64,000 bases of DNA from Actinomycetota bacterium (GCA_016870715.1 VGAL01000002.1:1-64000), one strand, 5' to 3'. Counted from the first letter of the stretch, positions 1-10,421 are shown. The notes: generated from the letters alone by a model not told the origin. A program made the numbers and translations.

Positions 1-1349
1 TTGAGAACAGGAGAGAGGAATCTGCTCCACATATCATCAAGATTCCCGGAGTCCTCTGGCATCTCCATCAATCCGCAGAGGCTTCCTCCAATTGTTGGGA
101 CAGGGTTATTTGGATCAAATTCGTATGTAAGCGAACCTTCTGGGCTTGTTGATTCTTTGGTATCTAGGGAACCATCGTGATGCAGGTAAAACTTCGTTGA
201 CTTGCTCCGCTCCAACGGCCAATGTGGTTCTTTGCGCCACTTCCCACCGTGGAAGTATTTCCCTTCAAGTGTTCTATGCCCATCTCCTCCACCCATGACG
301 AAAATCTCTACGGGTCGCTCTTCTATCTGTTGCGAAGTACCTTTCAAATGTTGATCGAAATAATTCAATTGTCGTTCAAAGTAATGCGCAACTCCCCAAA
401 CAGATTCAGAACCAAAATCCACATCTCCTGTAAAAGTAGAATCACCTCGCATACCCACATGAGACCACGGTCCCATCACCATTCTCTGTGGGCTCTTATT
501 CTTACGGGACATCGCCGTGAAATAATCAGTCATTGCGGTTGCGTAGGGATCAAACCATCCTCCCGAGAAAAATCCTGCGATATCTGCGTGCTCTGAATAG
601 AAGGCCTCGAAGTTATTACATTTTTGGGCCCAATACTCGTCATACTCGCCGCGGGTGTAATAATCAAAAAGAACTTGCTCAAGTCGCGGAACTACTGCAA
701 GAGGAGTCTTTCCTCGCTGCCAAGGAGTTTGCGTGACTAGCTCTCGCATTTTTCGGAGCCCATCCCAAACAATCTTCTGTGCGGCAGGGTTATCTGCAAT
801 CTCTAATTCATCTTGAGCATGTACGAAAAGCGCCCAGAACATATGCAACTGCATCGCGCCACCTTCGCGCGCTTGATGAAAATAGTTATTTGTTGGAGTG
901 ACATCTGGCCAAATCGCTGTTAGATGAGGTGGGCATTCCAGCGCTGCGGCAACTTGAGTGACTGCGGCAAATGAACTTCCCACCATTCCGACTTTTCCAT
1001 TAGACCATGGTCTACTCGCTATCCATTCGATTGTGTCATATCCATCAATTCCTTCATGAGGATTTACCGTGTGGAAATACTGACCGATTCCCTCAGATTT
1101 GTAACGTCCACGGAGGTCTTGAAGAACAACCGCATACCCACGAGTCGAAAAATATTCACCAATTTCTATATAACGTAAATCGCTCTTGTTATATGGGGTA
1201 CGACAGAGAATTGTCGGAAATGGACCTGCCAGAGCTTCGCCATCTACAGCAGGGCGATAAATATCCGTGGCAAGCCCGACTCCATCGCGCATGGGCACTA
1301 AGACGTTCTTTGCAACGACTATTGGCTTCAAGGATTGAGTCGTACTCAT
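1..1349 (-). CDS. CocE/NonD-family serine hydrolase (3' end cut by window)
   Basis: Alpha/beta hydrolase of the CocE/X-Pro dipeptidyl-peptidase S15 family, expected to hydrolyse ester or amide bonds of an unknown substrate. Reading from an ATG at 1349 the frame stays open to the window edge (449 residues), so the C-terminal jelly-roll part of this roughly 550-650 aa family is missing. Visible parts are the N-terminal core with MRDGVGLATDIYRP (residues 20-33), the nucleophile Ser126 in GMVGSSFA, Asp267 in GGWFDPYA and His297 in GPWSHVG, spaced as in the CocE triad. The usual GxSYxG elbow reads GSSFAA here. AGAGGTG lies just upstream of the ATG as a ribosome-binding site. It is divergent from trhO. 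Substrate is not predictable. Confidence 0.9.
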   Translation of the reverse strand, partial: MSTTQSLKPIVVAKNVLVPMRDGVGLATDIYRPAVDGEALAGPFPTILCRTPYNKSDLRYIEIGEYFSTRGYAVVLQDLRGRYKSEGIGQYFHTVNPHEGIDGYDTIEWIASRPWSNGKVGMVGSSFAAVTQVAAALECPPHLTAIWPDVTPTNNYFHQAREGGAMQLHMFWALFVHAQDELEIADNPAAQKIVWDGLRKMRELVTQTPWQRGKTPLAVVPRLEQVLFDYYTRGEYDEYWAQKCNNFEAFYSEHADIAGFFSGGWFDPYATAMTDYFTAMSRKNKSPQRMVMGPWSHVGMRGDSTFTGDVDFGSESVWGVAHYFERQLNYFDQHLKGTSQQIEERPVEIFVMGGGDGHRTLEGKYFHGGKWRKEPHWPLERSKSTKFYLHHDGSLDTKESTSPEGSLTYEFDPNNPVPTIGGSLCGLMEMPEDSGNLDDMWSRFLSPVL

Positions 1350-1434
1350 GAGCACCTCTGTTCGAACTATCGCACCGCGGCGGGCTGTGAACGTGAGGAA
1401 ATCCTAGACGCTCAACCTGCTCTGTTTCCTTTGT

Positions 1435-1440
1435 TAGAAT
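1435..1440 (+). promoter_or_regulatory. -10 element (TAGAAT) for leaderless trhO
   Basis: TAGAAT lies 7 nt before the trhO ATG and no Shine-Dalgarno is present, so transcription should start at or next to the A of the start codon. No good -35 is visible. Confidence 0.55.
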
Positions 1441-1447
1441 CAATGTC

Positions 1448-2356
1448 ATGGGGCTCCAGAAAGTAATTCTCTACTACGGTTTTGCGCCGGTGGTCGATCC
1501 AAACGCGGTCAAACTCTGGCAACTTGCCCTCTGTGAGTCCTTGAACCTCAAGGGACGGATTCTCATCTCACCTCATGGAATAAATGGAACGCTTGGTGGC
1601 GACATTCAAGATTTGAAGAAATACGTCAAAACGACTCGTCAATATCCAGGCTTTAAAAAAATTGACTTCAAGTGGTCTCACGGCACTGGAAATGATTTCC
1701 CGAGACTTAGAGTCACCGTCAAAAAAGAATTAGTTTCGTTTGGTCATCCTGATGAAATTCAAGTGGATATCAACGGTGTAATCAATGGCGGAATTCACCT
1801 CAAACCAAAAGAGGTCCATAAACTCGTCGAAGAGCGTGGAGAAGATGTGGTCTTTTTCGACGGTCGAAATGCCTTCGAAGCGAAGATTGGAAAATTCAAG
1901 AATGCAGTGGTCCCCGACACCGTAACCTCGCACGATTTCGTTAGAGAGATCGAGAGCGGAAGATACGATCACTTAAAATCAAAACCGATAGTCACATACT
2001 GCACTGGCGGTATTCGCTGTGAAATCCTCTCTGCCGTAATGAAGAAACGTGGTTTCGAAGAGGTTTACCAAATAGAGGGTGGAATAGTTCGTTATGGAGA
2101 TAAGTACAAAGACTCAGGGCTCTGGGAAGGTTCGCTCTATACCTTCGACAATCGGATGACAATTGACTTTAGCAAGGAAGCAAAAGTCATCGGTGAGTGT
2201 GAAAAATGTCAATCTCCCACGAAAGATTTCTATAACTGCGCTGAATCTGTCTGTAATGAATTGATTTTGCTCTGTGAGGCTTGTGGTGAGGCAGGAGAGA
2301 ACCTACGATGCAACCACTCCTCCGTGCGGAGCAATCGAAAGGAACTAATCGGTTAA
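1448..2356 (+). CDS. trhO: tRNA uridine(34) hydroxylase, rhodanese-domain (TrhO/YceA)
   Basis: Cytoplasmic enzyme of the UPF0176/TrhO family, which hydroxylates U34 of certain tRNAs in an oxygen-dependent way to give 5-hydroxyuridine, a wobble modification. The 302 residues show an N-terminal acylphosphatase-like domain (about 1-95, with [12 protein letters not shown] at 40-51), a rhodanese domain (about 120-220) with active-site Cys185 in YCTGGIRC (second Cys191), and a Cys-rich tail (Cys251, 254, 264, 269, 276, 279, 288) that could bind zinc. Length and domain order match the family. The Rieske gene starts 2 bp after its stop, so the two are probably cotranscribed. The ATG is 7 nt downstream of TAGAAT, consistent with a leaderless mRNA. 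Confidence 0.93.
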   Translation: MGLQKVILYYGFAPVVDPNAVKLWQLALCESLNLKGRILISPHGINGTLGGDIQDLKKYVKTTRQYPGFKKIDFKWSHGTGNDFPRLRVTVKKELVSFGHPDEIQVDINGVINGGIHLKPKEVHKLVEERGEDVVFFDGRNAFEAKIGKFKNAVVPDTVTSHDFVREIESGRYDHLKSKPIVTYCTGGIRCEILSAVMKKRGFEEVYQIEGGIVRYGDKYKDSGLWEGSLYTFDNRMTIDFSKEAKVIGECEKCQSPTKDFYNCAESVCNELILLCEACGEAGENLRCNHSSVRSNRKELIG

Positions 2357-2358
2357 CT

Positions 2359-3036
2359 ATGGATACTCAATCATCAAATACCAGTAATTCCGGTCGCCGA
2401 AAATTCCTCGCCATCGTCGCGGGTGTCGCGTCGGCTTTCTTTATCGGCGATAAAGCCTTGGCGGCAAAGAAGCCCGTTGCGAAGAAGAGCAAAAAGAAAC
2501 CAGTGAAGAAAGCTCCAGTAAAGAAGGCGCCTGCGAAACCGGTAGCCAAATCGACGCCCTCACCGAAAGCATCCGCAACCCCCTCTCAAACTCCATCAGA
2601 GAGCGCATCACCAACGGCCTCGCCCTCGCCATCCCCAACTCCAACTCCTACTGACTCCCCCTCCCCCGCTGCTTCTGCATCTGCGGCACCTGCCCCAGTA
2701 GTGCCCGCAAATGCAAAAGCATTAACAGTAGCGGGAAAATCGCTAACAACTTCTGAATTAGCAATCGGAGCAACGACTGCAGCGACCTTCCCTAAAAACG
2801 GAGTGACCACGGCGGTATTAGTAACACGTGTGGATCAAAGTACTTATGTGGCTCTCAAGCCAGTCTGCACACATGCCGGGGGGCCAGTCGAACTTTCCGG
2901 CGGTTCGCTTGTATGCATTTGGCATAACTCTCGCTTCAACCAAAAGACGGGTGCAGTGATAAATGGTCCAGCAGATTCTCCGCTACCCACAGAGAATGTC
3001 ACTTTAATTGGCGATACCGTCTATTACGTTCCTTAA
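2359..3036 (+). CDS. Tat-signal Rieske [2Fe-2S] protein with low-complexity linker
   Basis: Predicted exported iron-sulfur protein of 225 residues. A twin-arginine-like signal (SGRRKFLAIVAGVASAFF, residues 11-28) is followed by a Lys/Ala/Pro stretch (about 37-64), a Pro/Ser/Thr/Ala linker (about 65-116) and a compact Rieske domain (about 118-225). Cluster ligands are Cys170/His172 (CTHAGG) and Cys186/His189 (CIWHNSRF). The second motif departs from the common CxCHGS form. It is not a full QcrA: there are no additional transmembrane helices. I start it at the ATG 2 bp after the trhO stop because the signal begins there; an upstream in-frame ATG would add 17 residues inside trhO. It is probably an electron-transfer or ferredoxin-like subunit outside the membrane. 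The partner is unknown. Confidence 0.85.
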   Translation: MDTQSSNTSNSGRRKFLAIVAGVASAFFIGDKALAAKKPVAKKSKKKPVKKAPVKKAPAKPVAKSTPSPKASATPSQTPSESASPTASPSPSPTPTPTDSPSPAASASAAPAPVVPANAKALTVAGKSLTTSELAIGATTAATFPKNGVTTAVLVTRVDQSTYVALKPVCTHAGGPVELSGGSLVCIWHNSRFNQKTGAVINGPADSPLPTENVTLIGDTVYYVP

Positions 3037-3042
3037 ATTTGT

Positions 3043-3813
3043 TTAACCTTCGTCGATGAAGTGATACTCCTCGACGTACTTCACACCATATTTGGGATCT
3101 GCCTTCTTGAGGAATTCACGCCAAATGTACCCATCCATCTCTATGGAATCGTTGGGGTGAAGATCGCGATGCGTACGGAACATGTTATCTAGTGGTGTGC
3201 GGTGAATTGTAATTGCGGAGAATTTTCGATCAATCATGGGAGTGATATCTACTGCTCGATTGACGAGTTGAGGGCCACGAGCAACGAGATACTTTCGCGT
3301 CACGAACTTTGGTTTCAATCCAAGGTCAGAAAGCTCAGGCAGATCCAAATGCCGACCAGCAGTCCAACAAGCCTGTTCGACAGCGTGACCTGTGATGTAG
3401 TGGTCAGGATTTTCTTCGTAATGTCCCCACGGATCAAATGAAATTACCGTATCGACTTGCAAGAATCGAAATAGGGTAATTAATCGATGTCGAATTTCAG
3501 AGAGTTGTCCATGTTCGAGATAGTGATTCTTGTAATCGAGCGAATAAAGTTTCTTCAAACCGAGAAAATTGGTTACTTCGACTGTCTCGTTGTAAAGACG
3601 ATAAACCGTCTCCGCCATAGAGAGATCATAAGAATCCATCTCATCATTGGTAGTCTTGATGAAATATCCGGTATATCCCTCAGATATCAGTTTCATAGTG
3701 AGACCTCCGGCGAGTATTGCCAGGTCATCCGAATGGGCGAAAACCGCTGCAAAGACCCGATTGCGGTTATCGGTCTTCGAATCCCATCTTTCAAGGGTCA
3801 CTTCTGATTCCAT
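3043..3813 (-). CDS. PIG-L (LmbE-like) family deacetylase
   Basis: Zinc-dependent N-deacetylase fold of the PIG-L/LmbE family (256 aa). The first metal motif is AHSDD (His27, Asp29, Asp30) instead of the textbook AHPDDE, followed by LAGG. The distal part carries NPDHYITGHAV with His138 and His143. Family members remove acetyl groups from amino sugars (MshB, BshB, GlcNAc-PI deacetylase), and the substrate here is unknown. A second, more canonical PIG-L protein, MshB, is encoded at 44123-44995, so this one probably serves a different pathway. It converges on the Rieske gene (6 bp gap) and diverges from the SelA-like gene at 3889. The start is 6 nt after a TACAGT box, consistent with a leaderless transcript. 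Confidence 0.88.
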   Translation of the reverse strand: MESEVTLERWDSKTDNRNRVFAAVFAHSDDLAILAGGLTMKLISEGYTGYFIKTTNDEMDSYDLSMAETVYRLYNETVEVTNFLGLKKLYSLDYKNHYLEHGQLSEIRHRLITLFRFLQVDTVISFDPWGHYEENPDHYITGHAVEQACWTAGRHLDLPELSDLGLKPKFVTRKYLVARGPQLVNRAVDITPMIDRKFSAITIHRTPLDNMFRTHRDLHPNDSIEMDGYIWREFLKKADPKYGVKYVEEYHFIDEG

Positions 3814-3819
3814 CGCCGA

Positions 3820-3825
3820 ACTGTA
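3820..3825 (-). promoter_or_regulatory. -10 element (TACAGT) for leaderless PIG-L gene
   Basis: TACAGT on the minus strand ends 6 nt before the ATG at 3813. No ribosome-binding site lies between them. Confidence 0.45.
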
Positions 3826-3888
3826 AGAGATATCGGCTTGGTAGTCTAGAGCCCGGCATTTAAAGCAGTTGAAACCGAAAGGCGCCTG

Positions 3889-4992
3889 ATGAGCATTTAC
3901 GATTCACTTGGAATTAAAACTCGAATCAATGCTGCTGCCTGCTACACGGCACTTGGTGGATCAATAATGCCAGTAGAAGTTGTTGCGGCGATGAGCGATG
4001 CTGCGAAATCATTTATTTCACTCCATGAGTTACAAGAGAAAGCTGGGGCAAGAATTGCGCAGCTTACAAAAAATGAGGGTGCATTTATTACTACTGGTGC
4101 AGCCGCTGGAATCGTACTCTCCATACTCGCATGTCGAACACGTGGTGATTTAGTAGAGATTCAGAAGATAATTGATGGTAATTCAAAGCGCTCTGAGGTA
4201 ATCATGTTCGCGGGTCAGCGCATTCCATATGACTCCAATATTCGAGTCGCTGGCTCTGAATTAGTAACTGTAGGTGATGCGATTCAATCCTTCGATTATC
4301 AACTCGAAGCAAAAATTAATGAATTTACCTCTGCTATTTTCTTCTGTGCCGGTGCACATTTGGCTTCCGCAGCGCTCACACTTGAGAAAACAATAGAAAT
4401 CGCAGCCAAGTACTCAGTTCCAGTTATCGTTGATGCTGCCGCGCAATTACCTCCTGCATCCAATCTCTGGCGGTTCACAAATGAATTGGGTGCAGACTTG
4501 GCAATATTCAGTGGTGGGAAAGCCCTCCGCGGACCGCAATCAAGTGGATTGGTAGTAGGGAGAAAAGAATTCATCGAAGCCATACGGGTCAATGCAGCCC
4601 CTTATCCACGCCTTGGTCGAGGTTTCAAAGCCAGTAAAGAGGAAATTGCTGGCCTGCTTACCGCCCTCGAGCTCTACCTAAAAAGAGACCATGAGGCAGA
4701 TTGGCAACGCTGGAGCAAAGTTGTAGATAGTTGGGTGGGAGTTTTGACGAGCAAATCTTCGTGCACGATTTGGCGCGACGATGTCAATGAAGCCGGTCAA
4801 CCAACACCGCGAGTTGCCATTCAACTAAAGGAGCCAACTGCGCTCGATGTCATTGCAAAGTTGCAGAGTTTGGATCCGATTGTCGAAGTTGTTCACGACT
4901 CTAGGCGGATGGTTTGGATCAGTCCAGATTCACTTCAACCAGGCGAGGAAGAGAAAGTTCCTACGCAGTTACTCAAAGCCTTACCCTATTAA
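3889..4992 (+). CDS. SelA/DgaE-like PLP-dependent enzyme
   Basis: Fold type I PLP enzyme (367 aa) of the SelA-related group that includes D-glucosaminate-6-phosphate ammonia-lyase DgaE and similar beta-eliminating enzymes. Seen: a glycine-rich cofactor segment ITTGAAAGI (67-75), PLP-ring aspartate Asp182 in VIVDAAAQLPP and the Schiff-base lysine Lys211 in FSGGKALRGPQSSG. No other selenium gene is in the window, and the length is short for SelA (about 460 aa), so I favour an amino-acid or amino-sugar lyase. A weak AAGG precedes the ATG by about 8 nt. It converges on the aldolase gene with a 7 bp gap. Confidence 0.8.
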   Translation: MSIYDSLGIKTRINAAACYTALGGSIMPVEVVAAMSDAAKSFISLHELQEKAGARIAQLTKNEGAFITTGAAAGIVLSILACRTRGDLVEIQKIIDGNSKRSEVIMFAGQRIPYDSNIRVAGSELVTVGDAIQSFDYQLEAKINEFTSAIFFCAGAHLASAALTLEKTIEIAAKYSVPVIVDAAAQLPPASNLWRFTNELGADLAIFSGGKALRGPQSSGLVVGRKEFIEAIRVNAAPYPRLGRGFKASKEEIAGLLTALELYLKRDHEADWQRWSKVVDSWVGVLTSKSSCTIWRDDVNEAGQPTPRVAIQLKEPTALDVIAKLQSLDPIVEVVHDSRRMVWISPDSLQPGEEEKVPTQLLKALPY

Positions 4993-4996
4993 GTAA

Positions 4997-5010
4997 CCTC
5001 TAAATAGAGG
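4997..5010. terminator. Possible bidirectional hairpin between convergent genes
   Basis: CCTCTAAATAGAGG is a perfect 5-6 bp inverted repeat between and over the stops of the convergent SelA-like and aldolase genes. It has no T-run on either side, so termination is only a possibility. Confidence 0.25.
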
Positions 5011-5890
5011 CTTGGTAAATGCTCTCAATTGCTTGATCTAAGACTCCATCGAATTCAGCCGCGCTCTGTTGAGCGCTCAATCCTTCGGTGAGTGCGCGCG
5101 AGAAGCTCGCAATCACTCCATCGTTCTTGGCGAGCATCGCGTTAGCATCTTCACGAGAGTATCCGCCTGACAGCGCAACAACTCGAAGGACTCGTGGATG
5201 TTCAACCAAAGGTCTGTAGAAATTCGACTGTGAGGGAAGAGTCAATTTCAACATCACTTGCTGGTCAGCTGTTAATTTATCAAGTTCTTTGATGATTTCT
5301 GCTCTGAGTAATTCCTCGCAACGTTCCTTCTCGGGGCTTTTGATATCAACTTCTGGCTCAATTATGGGCATCAAGCCACCATCGAGAATGCTCTTGCCTA
5401 ATTCAAATTGTTGGGAAACAACCGCAGCAATCCCTTTGGGATTTGCCAATTTGATAACTGAGCGCATCTTGGTTCCAAAGACTCCGTGAGAGCGAGCGCT
5501 GGATATTCGTGCGCCAAGTTGCGGGATAGGTTTCATGACTTGCGTACCATCAACTTCATCGGCCAAACCGTTGTCTACTTTCAGGAAAGGCACAATTCCC
5601 TTTTTCTGCCATAAGAATTCTGCACTTCCCATTCCATCAATCTGACGATCCATAGTCATTTCAAAGAGGATGACCCCCAGAATTCTCTTGCTGGTGAAAG
5701 CAGGGCTCTGGATGATTCGCGCGCGCATCGCGTGAACTAGATCAAACATTTCAGATTCAGAGGAATATGCACTCTCCTCAACCCCATAGAGTTTGAGGGC
5801 TTTTGGAGTACTACCGCCGCTTTGATCCAAGGCTGCTATAAATCCTTTACTGGATTTCACCTGGCTTAATTGATCCTCGTATAGCGACAT
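5000..5890 (-). CDS. fda: Class I fructose-bisphosphate aldolase
   Basis: Cytoplasmic aldolase that interconverts fructose-1,6-bisphosphate with dihydroxyacetone phosphate and glyceraldehyde-3-phosphate in glycolysis and gluconeogenesis. The 296 residues match the bacterial class I (Schiff-base, metal-independent) family: [16 protein letters not shown] near the N-terminus (17-32), PFLKVDNGL with Lys104, and MLKLTLPS with Lys215 at the position expected for the imine-forming lysine. Two adjacent ATGs exist. I take the second (5890) because GGAG sits 4 nt before it but only 1 nt before the first (5893). It lies 27 bp downstream of argG on the same strand and may share its transcript. Confidence 0.95.
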   Translation of the reverse strand: MSLYEDQLSQVKSSKGFIAALDQSGGSTPKALKLYGVEESAYSSESEMFDLVHAMRARIIQSPAFTSKRILGVILFEMTMDRQIDGMGSAEFLWQKKGIVPFLKVDNGLADEVDGTQVMKPIPQLGARISSARSHGVFGTKMRSVIKLANPKGIAAVVSQQFELGKSILDGGLMPIIEPEVDIKSPEKERCEELLRAEIIKELDKLTADQQVMLKLTLPSQSNFYRPLVEHPRVLRVVALSGGYSREDANAMLAKNDGVIASFSRALTEGLSAQQSAAEFDGVLDQAIESIYQASI

Positions 5891-5917
5891 CATTCTCCAT
5901 TCCGACTAAAAAATAGC

Positions 5918-7273
<1,356 letters not shown>

Positions 7274-7332
7274 ACCGAATCAACTCACGCGAGGTAGCCG
7301 CCGACACCCTCCGTGTAGCCAAGTAACCCAGA

Positions 7333-8208
7333 TTAAACGAGTACAGCCAACACGATAACTAGCGATATTACGCTCAAATATGAGATTGACCCATGAAATA
7401 TTTTTTCGGCAGTCTTACTCCGCTGGAGGCTGTCATTGGTTCGAAGTTGAGCAACTAGATAGAGGAAGTAACCACCAATACAGACAGTCACACCAAAATA
7501 CCACCACGGCAACTCAGCAATCACTCCCAATACGAGTGAGGAAGTAATCATGGCAAATGCATGTCCAAGCATTTGGTGTGTAACGATTTTTTCAGCAGCA
7601 ACTACTGGAAGCATAGGAATTTTAGCTCGTGAATAGTCATCCTTGTATTTAATGGCTAGAGCCCAGAAGTGCGGAGGTGTCCAGAAGAAAATCACCAAGA
7701 ACAGCCAGAGCGCGCTCCACGATAAATTATTTGCAACTGCGGCCCAACCAATAAGAACTGGCATACAGCCTGCGATGCCGCCCCACACTATATTTTGCGG
7801 GGTTCTTCTCTTGAGTACTGCTGTGTAAATGCCAACATAGAAGGCGATTGCAATCAAAGTGAGGAAAGTTGCCAATGGGTTGGTGAAAATCCAGAAGATT
7901 CCTAGCGCCAACACAGCGAGACTTGTTGCAAATATCATTGCGGCCTTCGGTGAGATGGAGCCAACAACAAGTGGCCTATTGGAAGTTCGTCCCATTTCAA
8001 GATCAAGATCTTGCTCCATCACCTGATTAAATGCATTTGCTGATCCTGCTGCCAGCATGCCACCAATTAATGTAGCGACTGTTAGTTGGAGCGCAGGAAT
8101 TCCACGTTGAGCCAGCACCATGGCAGGTAGAGTGGATACCAGTAACAATTCCACGACGCGTAACTTCATTAAAGCTAGATATGCACGTGAATTTACAGCA
8201 AGCGACAC
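7333..8208 (-). CDS. ctaB: Protoheme IX farnesyltransferase (heme O synthase)
   Basis: Integral membrane prenyltransferase of the UbiA superfamily that adds a farnesyl group to heme b to make heme O for terminal oxidases. The 291 residues contain about nine hydrophobic helices and both prenyl-diphosphate motifs: NAFNQVMEQDLDLEMGRTSN (58-77, with Asp67 and Asp69) followed by RPL, and the second loop KYKDDYSRAKIPMLP. It starts at GTG 9 bp after the methyltransferase stop, so the two genes are probably one transcription unit. CtaA and the cytochrome oxidase genes, often neighbours, are not in this window. Confidence 0.95.
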   Translation of the reverse strand: MSLAVNSRAYLALMKLRVVELLLVSTLPAMVLAQRGIPALQLTVATLIGGMLAAGSANAFNQVMEQDLDLEMGRTSNRPLVVGSISPKAAMIFATSLAVLALGIFWIFTNPLATFLTLIAIAFYVGIYTAVLKRRTPQNIVWGGIAGCMPVLIGWAAVANNLSWSALWLFLVIFFWTPPHFWALAIKYKDDYSRAKIPMLPVVAAEKIVTHQMLGHAFAMITSSLVLGVIAELPWWYFGVTVCIGGYFLYLVAQLRTNDSLQRSKTAEKIFHGSISYLSVISLVIVLAVLV

Positions 8209-8217
8209 AGCAGAACT

Positions 8218-9441
8218 CTAGTCGCTGAGTGGAATACCGCCCAACTCCAAGCGCTCCTCGAGTGCAGGTTTGATGCCCCAGAGCGCGCAAGTGTGGCGAT
8301 ACTCACGAAGTTTCTCAGCCTTTCGTCGCTGCGCATTTGACTCTGCATTTACACGAATTGCTCTGACCATCAGGTTTCGAGCCGTGTGATCACCAGAGAC
8401 AAATTCAAATACGTCAGCGCTAAAGCCCACCAGTTCTAAGATCGCTGCTCGTAAGGCATCAGTTAGAAGATCGACCTGGCGAACCGCCAGAATTCCATGC
8501 TGAAAAACGTGAGTGAGCGCATCTGGCTTTTCTTTGATCTGCTGGTGGAGATTGTGATGGCAACATGGTGCTGCCAATATGACTTTCGCATTCGCTTTGA
8601 TTGCCCATGAAAGGGCATCATCGGTTGCAGTATCGCAAGCATGTAGAGCAATCACAACATCTACTTCGAAGACTGGATACTCGGCTATTGCTGAATCAAC
8701 AAATGAAATCTCGCTGGCTATACCTAGTTTCTTTGCTATTTCTTCATTACGTTCTCTTGTTTTTGACTTGACATCCACGCCGATGAAATTCTCAGTTCGA
8801 TTCTTCAATTGAAAAAACCTAAATGCCGCGAATGTGAGATACGCATGGCCACAACCCAGATCGATTATTCGAACAGGAGCTTGGTTCTCTGCGATGGCGG
8901 ACATGCTGGTCTCCAGTATTTTGAGAAACTCCTCCACTTGGAGATATTTATCTCGCATCGAAGGCTTTACCCTGCCCTCGGAATCGGATATCCCAACGGC
9001 GATTAAGTAGGGATCGCTCTCCTCTAAGAATCGTTTTTTCTTCTTGTCATGCTCGTATTCAGGCTCTAGAAAAGTTCTAGATAATTTACGGAAGAGTTGC
9101 CCCTTTTTTCCCAAGCGCACCTCTAGACGTTCCGCACGACTTTCCACCAGGAAATGTGAAAAGCCAGAATCAAGTAACGCTAATGCAGAAAATTCACTCG
9201 GAGATAGATTTTTGGTCACGACCCCATCTGAATTCCTGAACTCGACCTGAACTCGTAGTTCTTCTTTGATGCGCACCGGACGAACATCTATGCGATCAAA
9301 ATTAGGCTGGTGATTCCGACGGCGCCCTGAGAAGACGGCTCGGACAAAAGAGTGAGAATCAGAAATTCGCTGGTAAATCTCATCCCGGACTGAAATCCAC
9401 TCAGCATTTGCTCTGGCTTCATCGAGTGAATTATTAGCCAT
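8218..9441 (-). CDS. SAM-dependent methyltransferase, GSTCD/Methyltransf_32-like
   Basis: Class I methyltransferase of 407 residues. The N-terminal 150 residues form an uncharacterised domain rich in charged residues (KKKKR near 135). The Rossmann part shows motif I IIDLGCGHAYLTF, then IGVDVKSKTRERNEE, IALHACDTATDDAL and APCCHHNLHQ. The last two are typical of the GSTCD-type Methyltransf_32 group. The substrate is unknown, possibly RNA. I choose ATG 9441 over a TTG 9 bp upstream because TAGATT lies exactly 7 nt before it, as expected for a leaderless message. It is divergent from the mutarotase-like gene and upstream of ctaB. Confidence 0.82.
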   Translation of the reverse strand: MANNSLDEARANAEWISVRDEIYQRISDSHSFVRAVFSGRRRNHQPNFDRIDVRPVRIKEELRVQVEFRNSDGVVTKNLSPSEFSALALLDSGFSHFLVESRAERLEVRLGKKGQLFRKLSRTFLEPEYEHDKKKKRFLEESDPYLIAVGISDSEGRVKPSMRDKYLQVEEFLKILETSMSAIAENQAPVRIIDLGCGHAYLTFAAFRFFQLKNRTENFIGVDVKSKTRERNEEIAKKLGIASEISFVDSAIAEYPVFEVDVVIALHACDTATDDALSWAIKANAKVILAAPCCHHNLHQQIKEKPDALTHVFQHGILAVRQVDLLTDALRAAILELVGFSADVFEFVSGDHTARNLMVRAIRVNAESNAQRRKAEKLREYRHTCALWGIKPALEERLELGGIPLSD

Positions 9442-9448
9442 GGCCCAC

Positions 9449-9454
9449 AATCTA
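9449..9454 (-). promoter_or_regulatory. -10 element (TAGATT) for leaderless methyltransferase-ctaB unit
   Basis: TAGATT on the minus strand, 7 nt before ATG 9441. It supports that start over the TTG at 9450, which overlaps the element. Confidence 0.5.
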
Positions 9455-9476
9455 GCCTAACGGCCCTGAGTAGCCA

Positions 9477-9482
9477 TACGAT
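9477..9482 (+). promoter_or_regulatory. -10 element (TACGAT) for leaderless mutarotase-like gene
   Basis: TACGAT sits 6 nt before the ATG at 9489. The opposing promoter for the methyltransferase lies only about 22 bp away. Confidence 0.5.
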
Positions 9483-9488
9483 ACCCAA

Positions 9489-10418
9489 ATGAAGCAGCCG
9501 AAGAATGAAGTAGTCGAACTTTCAACCTCCGCTATCACGGTGAAAATTGATTTAACTCGTGGCGGAACAATTACCCATATCGGCAGGGATGGTGACAGGG
9601 ATTCGAATGTCCTTGCTTGGTATGAATTCGACGACATCGAAGAGTTGCCAATCGAATATCCTCATGGCGAGAGCGAGCATTACTGGATGTCTCGCTACCG
9701 CGGTGGATGGCAGTTGCTAACTCCGAGTGCCGATAAAGAGTGCGATGTGGGAGGTCGACACCATAGTTTCCATGGAGATAGCTCCATTCTCCCCTGGCGA
9801 TTGGTTGAAAAAAGTGCCAATGAGATTATTCATGATGTCGTAATCTTCGATGCCTTACATGTGCATCGTGTGGCTCATCTAGATAGCACTAAGCCAGTAT
9901 TGACCGTTACGACTACGATTAAGAATATTGGAAAGAGTGTTGAGCCTTTCATCAAAGTTGAACACATTGCCTATCGAGGTTCAGATAATGGGGTTGTAAC
10001 TGGTCCCGATAACACCGTGTGGAAGTTCCATGATTACGTCCAGGAAGGATATTCCGGAGAGTTCAAATGGAAAGATATGAATTCGCATGGCGTGAACATT
10101 CGCAATCGCAATATGGATAAGGAAGCTCGGTTGGTTTACATACTTCGCGACAGTGAGGGTTGGGTGGAGTGGCATAACCCAGATTTTGGTCAACGCACCC
10201 GAGCAAGTTGGGATCCCAAGGAATTTCCACACCTTTGGTACTGGCAGGAAAATGGCGCCGACATCTTCCCGTTCCACCGGAGAACCAAGATCACTGCATT
10301 AGAGCCTGCATCAGTTCCACCCGGAACGCGATTGATTGGTGCAGTTGAAAAGAAATTAGCTTCGACGCTTAATCCTGGTGAATCTCATACTTTCGCAATT
10401 ACTATCGAGTTGAAATAG
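9489..10418 (+). CDS. Galactose mutarotase/aldose 1-epimerase-like protein
   Basis: Soluble 309-residue beta-rich protein resembling the galactose-mutarotase superfamily: LTRGGTITHI near residues 22-31, GGRHHSFHGDSSILPW with two adjacent histidines where such enzymes place a catalytic or sugar-binding His, and a C-terminal WYWQENGADIFPF. The fold match is by sequence character; the canonical His/Glu catalytic pair cannot be assigned safely. It might be a carbohydrate-binding relative and not an active epimerase. It converges with the small membrane-protein gene (3 bp gap). Promoter spacing suggests a leaderless transcript. Confidence 0.6.
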   Translation: MKQPKNEVVELSTSAITVKIDLTRGGTITHIGRDGDRDSNVLAWYEFDDIEELPIEYPHGESEHYWMSRYRGGWQLLTPSADKECDVGGRHHSFHGDSSILPWRLVEKSANEIIHDVVIFDALHVHRVAHLDSTKPVLTVTTTIKNIGKSVEPFIKVEHIAYRGSDNGVVTGPDNTVWKFHDYVQEGYSGEFKWKDMNSHGVNIRNRNMDKEARLVYILRDSEGWVEWHNPDFGQRTRASWDPKEFPHLWYWQENGADIFPFHRRTKITALEPASVPPGTRLIGAVEKKLASTLNPGESHTFAITIELK

Positions 10419-10421
10419 CGC

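Noticed and set aside
2367..2810. Antisense proteins opposite the Rieske linker
   Set aside because: They arise from the repetitive, GC-rich linker read on the other strand, contain only low-complexity sequence and have no start signals.
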